From the NCBI GenBank assembly GCA_001793775.1, contig MGIN01000015.1, positions 13,964-22,046 on the forward strand: DNA of 8,083 nucleotides, given 5' to 3'. This DNA is from Candidatus Wolfebacteria bacterium GWA1_42_9. GTDB lineage: Bacteria; Patescibacteriota; Minisyncoccia; UBA6257; JAGOQP01. Positions within the stretch are counted from its first letter, which is position 1. Every line of letters begins with the position of its first letter. The notes beneath the pieces are model-generated. The model was not told the DNA's origin and made no database searches. It worked only from the letters and a program-made list of their open reading frames with translations. Of the stretch, positions 4,932-8,083 are shown one piece after another. The translations under genes were made by a program, and so were the position numbers.

Positions 4932-4954
4932 CCAGCCCTCGTGGCGAGAGCTGG
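4932..4954. repeat. Right hairpin flanking the GIY-YIG gene
   Basis: CCAGCCCTCG (4932-4941) pairs with CGAGAGCTGG (4945-4954) around a TGG loop, with one C-A mismatch. Its reverse complement has arms CCAGCTCTC and GAGGGCTGG, identical at all 18 positions to the left hairpin at 4668-4689; only the loop differs. It begins five bases after the GIY-YIG stop. No U-tract follows directly, so a terminator role is doubtful. Confidence 0.8.
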
Positions 4955-4959
4955 ATGCT

Positions 4960-5024
4960 CGATGTTGTGATTATTATTTTTTTTACTCAACATCGGGTTT
5001 TATAAAAAATAATAAACAACATCG
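4960..5024 (+). promoter_or_regulatory. Alternative-hairpin leader immediately before mraZ
   Basis: CGATGTTGT (4960-4968) plus TTATTATTTTTT (4971-4982) can pair with AAAAAATAATAA (5004-5015) plus ACAACATCG (5016-5024). This gives a 21-bp stem with a two-base bulge, ending two bases before the mraZ ATG. The loop holds a second copy of CAACATCGG (4988-4996), which can instead pair with CGATGTTG (4960-4967). The two foldings exclude each other. The AT-rich tract may also contain a promoter (TATAAA at 5001-5006), but no clear -35 is visible. Confidence 0.5.
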
Positions 5025-5026
5025 GC

Positions 5027-5458
5027 ATGTTCCTTGGAGAATATTTACACAATTTAGATAACAAAGGCAGAGCCGCTATTCCGGCTAAGTTCCGCGAGAA
5101 AATTTCCGGCGGAGCAATTATCACCCGTGGTCTTGATCACTGTCTTTTTGTTCTTCCCCAAAAAGAATGGGAAGCGCTGGCCCAAAAAATTATTGCCATG
5201 CCTTTGTCCAAATCCGACTCGCGTGCCTTCGCGCGCTTAATGCTTTCCGGAGCCAGCGACGTTGAGTTTGATTCCCAGGGAAGAATTTTGATTCCCGAAC
5301 CTCTTCGCCGGTACGCTTCTCTTACCAAAAAAATTGTCGTCACCGGTATCTATAACCGAATAGAAATTTGGGATGAAGGGGAGTGGGAAAAATACAAAAA
5401 GAGAACCGAAAGCGCCTCCGATGAAATAGCGGAAAAGCTAAGCGAGCTGGGAATTTAA
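5027..5458 (+). CDS. mraZ: Transcriptional regulator MraZ
   Basis: A 143-residue MraZ, the AbrB-fold regulator at the head of the division and cell-wall cluster. It contains two MraZ half-domains, each with the conserved DxxxR motif: D11-N-K-G-R15 in the MFLGEYLHNLDNKGR start, and D82-S-Q-G-R86 before ILIPEPLRRYA. Full-length members are 140-150 residues, so it is complete. MraZ forms rings that bind short direct repeats in front of its own operon and repress the dcw cluster. The ATG has no Shine-Dalgarno sequence and touches a strong AT-rich hairpin. rsmH follows after four bases, indicating cotranscription and possibly coupled translation. A candidate binding array lies about 400 bases upstream, beyond the GIY-YIG gene. 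Confidence 0.96.
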   Translation: MFLGEYLHNLDNKGRAAIPAKFREKISGGAIITRGLDHCLFVLPQKEWEALAQKIIAMPLSKSDSRAFARLMLSGASDVEFDSQGRILIPEPLRRYASLTKKIVVTGIYNRIEIWDEGEWEKYKKRTESASDEIAEKLSELGI

Positions 5459-5462
5459 AATT

Positions 5463-6365
5463 ATGCCCCATCTTCCTGTTCTTCTGAAAGAGACGATAGA
5501 GCATTTAAATCTGAGACCGGGAAAGTTCATTATCGACGGGACGGTCAATGGCGGCGGACACAGCGCCGCAATATTAGAAAAAATTTTGCCTGGTGGGACT
5601 CTTCTGGCAGTGGACTGGGATGAAGGTGTTCTTAATGAGACAAAGGGAAAGTTTGCGGCGAATTCAAAATTCAAAAATCAAAATGCAAAATTAATATTTA
5701 CTCATGATAACTATGTAAACATTCCACAAATTCTAAAGAAAGAAAAACTGCCTCCGGCCGACGGGCTGCTTCTGGATTTGGGTTTCTCTTCCTTTCAGAT
5801 AGAGGAGGAAGAGAGAGGATTCAGTTTCCGGAAAGACGAGGTGCTGGATATGCGGTATGACACAAGTTCCGGAAGTCCGGCGTACGAAATTATCAACTCT
5901 TATCCCGAAAACGAACTGGCTGACATCTTTTATAAGTACGGAGAAGAAAGATTTTCCAGAAAAATAGCCAAAAACATAGTTCTGGCGAGAAAAAAGGAGA
6001 AAATAACCACCACCGGCCAGCTTGTCAAAATTATCAATAATTCAGTCCTGGGTTTTTACAAAAGAGCAAAAATTTCACCGGCCACCAGGGTTTTTCAGGC
6101 GCTAAGGATATTTACAAATCACGAGCTGGATAATTTGGAGGGTATTTTGAAAAATCTGCCAAAAATAATCAAAACCAAAGGTCGATGCGTTATTATCTCG
6201 TTTCATTCATTGGAAGATAGGATTGTTAAGAACTATTTTCGCAATTGGGAAAGGGCAGGAGCGGCCCGGGTTGTTTCCAAAAAAGTAATCCGACCACAGA
6301 GAGAAGAAATTATAAATAATCTCAAAAGCCGCTCCGCCAAATTAAGAACACTAGAGTTAGTATGA
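5463..6365 (+). CDS. rsmH: 16S rRNA (cytosine-1402 N4) methyltransferase RsmH (MraW)
   Basis: A 300-residue SAM-dependent methyltransferase that modifies N4 of C1402 in the 16S rRNA decoding centre. Visible motifs in order: HLPVLLKE at the start; the SAM loop DGTVNGGGHS (residues 25-34); DLGFSSFQ, then RGFSF and LDMR; RVFQALRIFTNHEL; ISFHSLEDRIVK; and the C-terminal signature RSAKLRTLE. Length is normal. The SAM loop has N29 where many members have Gly or Arg, which is unlikely to matter. The stop is TGA, placed directly after the family's normal end, so standard stop usage applies. The gene begins four bases after mraZ without a strong ribosome binding site, consistent with translational coupling. 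The mraZ-rsmH-ftsL-ftsI order is the classic dcw start. Confidence 0.96.
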   Translation: MPHLPVLLKETIEHLNLRPGKFIIDGTVNGGGHSAAILEKILPGGTLLAVDWDEGVLNETKGKFAANSKFKNQNAKLIFTHDNYVNIPQILKKEKLPPADGLLLDLGFSSFQIEEEERGFSFRKDEVLDMRYDTSSGSPAYEIINSYPENELADIFYKYGEERFSRKIAKNIVLARKKEKITTTGQLVKIINNSVLGFYKRAKISPATRVFQALRIFTNHELDNLEGILKNLPKIIKTKGRCVIISFHSLEDRIVKNYFRNWERAGAARVVSKKVIRPQREEIINNLKSRSAKLRTLELV

Positions 6366-6373
6366 TTCCAATA

Positions 6374-6449
6374 TGCGAATGTAATGCTAATGAATGCTAA
6401 TTGCGAATTGATCTTATTAGCAATTTGTAGATAAGCATAAAATTAGCAT
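6374..6449. repeat. Heptamer-rich AT tract between rsmH and ftsL
   Basis: The 102-base gap is built largely of TGC(T/G)AAT heptamers: TGCGAAT at 6374 and 6402, TGCTAAT at 6385 and 6395, and the inverse ATTAGCA at 6416 and 6442. TGCTAAT (6395-6401) and ATTAGCA (6416-6422) can form a hairpin. It lies inside the dcw operon with no promoter or terminator that I can identify. Confidence 0.65.
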
Positions 6450-6467
6450 ATTAGAATAATATTTATT

Positions 6468-6788
6468 ATGACCGTAATCGAATTCGGAAAAAAAGATTTA
6501 AAAACCAATTTTGCCATCTCTCTGCTGATGATGGTTCTGGTGATTGCCTCGGTCTGGGGGATTTTAATCTACAACAGGTTAATCGGCCTGAGGCACGACA
6601 TTGCTTCGGCCAAAGAAACCCTGGAAAACTACCAAGTCAAAAACGCCGAGCTGAAAAACCAACTTTATCAGATTTTAGACGGAGTCAACGAAGAAGCGCT
6701 CTTGGCTTCCAGTGGTCTGATAGCGGACAAATCTCCCCAGTATCTGAAAAATAGCCACCAGCTTGTTTCCGGGACAGCTACCCAATAA
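6468..6788 (+). CDS. ftsL: FtsL-like cell division protein
   Basis: A 106-residue bitopic membrane protein: a short basic N-terminal tail (K8, K9, K12), one hydrophobic segment at about residues 15-36, then a predicted coiled coil at about 38-71 rich in Leu, Glu and Lys, and a polar C-terminus. This is the FtsL/DivIC layout. FtsL joins FtsB/DivIC and FtsQ/DivIB in the divisome and helps activate FtsI and FtsW. Sequence conservation in the family is very low, so the call rests on topology and on position between rsmH and a transpeptidase, where ftsL is normally found. The ATG has no Shine-Dalgarno sequence, and the leader is nearly all A/T. A DivIC-type name would fit equally well. Confidence 0.75.
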   Translation: MTVIEFGKKDLKTNFAISLLMMVLVIASVWGILIYNRLIGLRHDIASAKETLENYQVKNAELKNQLYQILDGVNEEALLASSGLIADKSPQYLKNSHQLVSGTATQ

Positions 6789-6834
6789 TTTTTTTGTCTG
6801 TATCACAGATCTACATGAGCACATTCCATTCTTT

Positions 6835-6867
6835 TTAGTATATTAGTAAAAAATTCGTAATTAGTAG
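6835..6867. repeat. TT(A/C)GTA hexamer cluster before ftsI
   Basis: TT(A/C)GTA occurs at 6835, 6843, 6854 and 6861 in the 87-base gap between ftsL and ftsI. It is similar in style to the heptamer tract between rsmH and ftsL. A small TCTGT-ATC-ACAGA hairpin lies earlier in the same gap, near 6797. No promoter is evident. Confidence 0.45.
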
Positions 6868-6875
6868 AGATTCTC

Positions 6876-8083
6876 ATGAAATTCTGGTTTATCCGCATTT
6901 TTTTTGTCTTAGTTTTCGGTGCGCTTTTAACCAACCTCTTTTTTATTCAGGTCCGGGAAGATAAATACTACGCCGGAATCGCCAAGGCCCAGGAAGATGC
7001 TTTTAATAACTATGCCCGTCCCAAAAGGGGGCTTATTTATTTTACCGATAAAAACAACAACCAAATTCCCGCTGTTTTGAACAAGGACTACCCGATCATC
7101 TATGCCGTTCCTACAGAGATAAAAGATCCACAAAGTGTCGCTCGGTTGCTTGGGCCGATTGTCGGCAAAGAAGAAACTTTTTTAACGAAAATTCTTTCCA
7201 AACCAGACGATCTTTACGAGCTTATTTTGGAAAAGGCCAATCTTTCTCAGGCCACTCAGGTAAAATCTTTGAATATTGAGGGAATATATATCCGCAACGA
7301 AAATTTCCGTTTTTATCCTTTGGGTATAACGGCAGCTCATCTTTTGGGTTTTTTGGCTCCTTCCGATAACGGAACGGTTGAAGGGCGCTACGGCCTGGAG
7401 CTTCAATTTGAAGAAAAACTCTCGGGGGTTTCTCAGGAAGAAAATGCAAAAGGCGACTCTTCTGAAGGAGAAAATTTAATTACCACTATTGACCGTAATA
7501 TCCAAGCGGAGACGGAGAAAATTATCTCTTCTTTGGTCAAAGAGTGGAATGCCGAAGAAGGACTGGCTATCGTTCAGGAACCCTGGAGCGGCAAAATCTT
7601 GGCGATGAGCGCCTATCCTCCCTTTGATCCCAATAATTATTCTTCTTACGAGATTGATAGTTTCATTAATCCGGCAGTTCAGCTGGTTTACGAGCCGGGT
7701 TCGGTCTTTAAGCCGATTACCATGTCGGCTGGCATTGACAGCGGAAAAATTACTCCCCAAACAACCTACAATGACGTCGGCTATGTAAAAATGGACGGCT
7801 ATACCATCAAGAACTGGGATGAAAAAGCCTACGGTCTTCAGACGATGACCAATGTTATTGAAAAATCTTTAAACACCGGCAGCATTTTTGCTGAAAAAAC
7901 AATGGGGCATTCCATTTTTTCCCAGTATGTTCGTGACTTTGGATTGGGAGAAAAAACCGGCATCCAGCTTCCCGGAGAAATTAAAGGTAATCTTCGTAAC
8001 TTGAGTAGTAAAAGAAACGTTGACTTTGCCACGATGTCTTACGGGCAGGGGATTTCCGTTACCCCCATTGGTTTGATAACTGC
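6876..8083 (+). CDS. ftsI: Division-specific penicillin-binding protein (FtsI/PBP2 type), 3' truncated by window
   Basis: The first 402 residues of a class B PBP, the septal peptidoglycan transpeptidase. Residues 5-25 are a single N-terminal membrane anchor. The pedestal/dimerisation region follows, with R-P-K-R-G near residue 50 and the ending RYGLELQFEEKLSG (from about 181). The transpeptidase domain then begins (LITTIDRNIQ). The catalytic SxxK is S276-V-F-K279 in EPGSVFKP, and the SxN motif is S331-L-N333. The KTG motif is beyond the window end, and the reading frame is still open at base 8083. The position after mraZ-rsmH-ftsL favours FtsI over an elongation PBP. The pedestal motif reads RGLIYFTDKNN instead of the usual RG.I.DRNG, a modest divergence. 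The ATG has only a weak upstream AGAGA. Confidence 0.92.
   Translation, partial: MKFWFIRIFFVLVFGALLTNLFFIQVREDKYYAGIAKAQEDAFNNYARPKRGLIYFTDKNNNQIPAVLNKDYPIIYAVPTEIKDPQSVARLLGPIVGKEETFLTKILSKPDDLYELILEKANLSQATQVKSLNIEGIYIRNENFRFYPLGITAAHLLGFLAPSDNGTVEGRYGLELQFEEKLSGVSQEENAKGDSSEGENLITTIDRNIQAETEKIISSLVKEWNAEEGLAIVQEPWSGKILAMSAYPPFDPNNYSSYEIDSFINPAVQLVYEPGSVFKPITMSAGIDSGKITPQTTYNDVGYVKMDGYTIKNWDEKAYGLQTMTNVIEKSLNTGSIFAEKTMGHSIFSQYVRDFGLGEKTGIQLPGEIKGNLRNLSSKRNVDFATMSYGQGISVTPIGLIT

Noticed and set aside
6363..6365. TGA of rsmH read as an amino acid (alternative code)
   Set aside because: The canonical RSAKLR..E ending lies just before it and the following codons look non-coding, so TGA is a normal stop.

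Overview
The window looks like chromosomal DNA from a small-genome bacterium of the Candidate Phyla Radiation (Patescibacteria), most likely near Parcubacteria. The main reason is a tandem pair of very Cys-rich, zinc-ribbon-bracketed proteins of a type I associate with that group. The moderately AT-rich sequence, short palindromic intergenic repeats and general lack of Shine-Dalgarno sites fit this. TGA is used as a true stop: rsmH ends on TGA right after its canonical C-terminus. This argues against the recoded Gracilibacteria/SR1 lineages. The assignment is inference from reading alone.

Layout. (1) Bases 1-666: the 3' end of rplJ, all of rplL, a GC-rich double hairpin, a relic of a second rplL 3' end, and an intrinsic terminator. 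(2) Bases 695-859: an intact tRNA-Val(CAC) between the arms of an inverted repeat, then a 5'-degraded second tRNA-Val(CAC). (3) Bases 864-4429: two paralogous Cys-rich zinc-ribbon genes. Between them lie a terminator, the first 12 codons of a third family member, and a 70-bp palindromic element. (4) Bases 4430-5026: a known type of intergenic repeat, a terminator, two consensus DnaA-box sequences, a 10-bp-periodic GTGG array overlapping a -10-like hexamer, a small GIY-YIG nuclease gene bracketed by inverted copies of one hairpin, and an AT-rich hairpin touching the mraZ start. (5) Bases 5027-8083: the start of a division and cell-wall (dcw) cluster, mraZ-rsmH-ftsL-ftsI, with ftsI running off the window.

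Functionally, the left end is translation machinery (the L10/L12 stalk) and the right end is septum formation and its regulator. The middle is accessory. The Cys-rich proteins have no established function. The GIY-YIG gene sits between what looks like an old MraZ operator/promoter and mraZ itself, so it may have been inserted into the dcw control region.

The most unusual items are the hairpin-bracketed GIY-YIG cassette, the synonymously diverged rplL relic, the truncated third Cys-rich gene joined to a palindromic element, and the mutually exclusive hairpins before mraZ.
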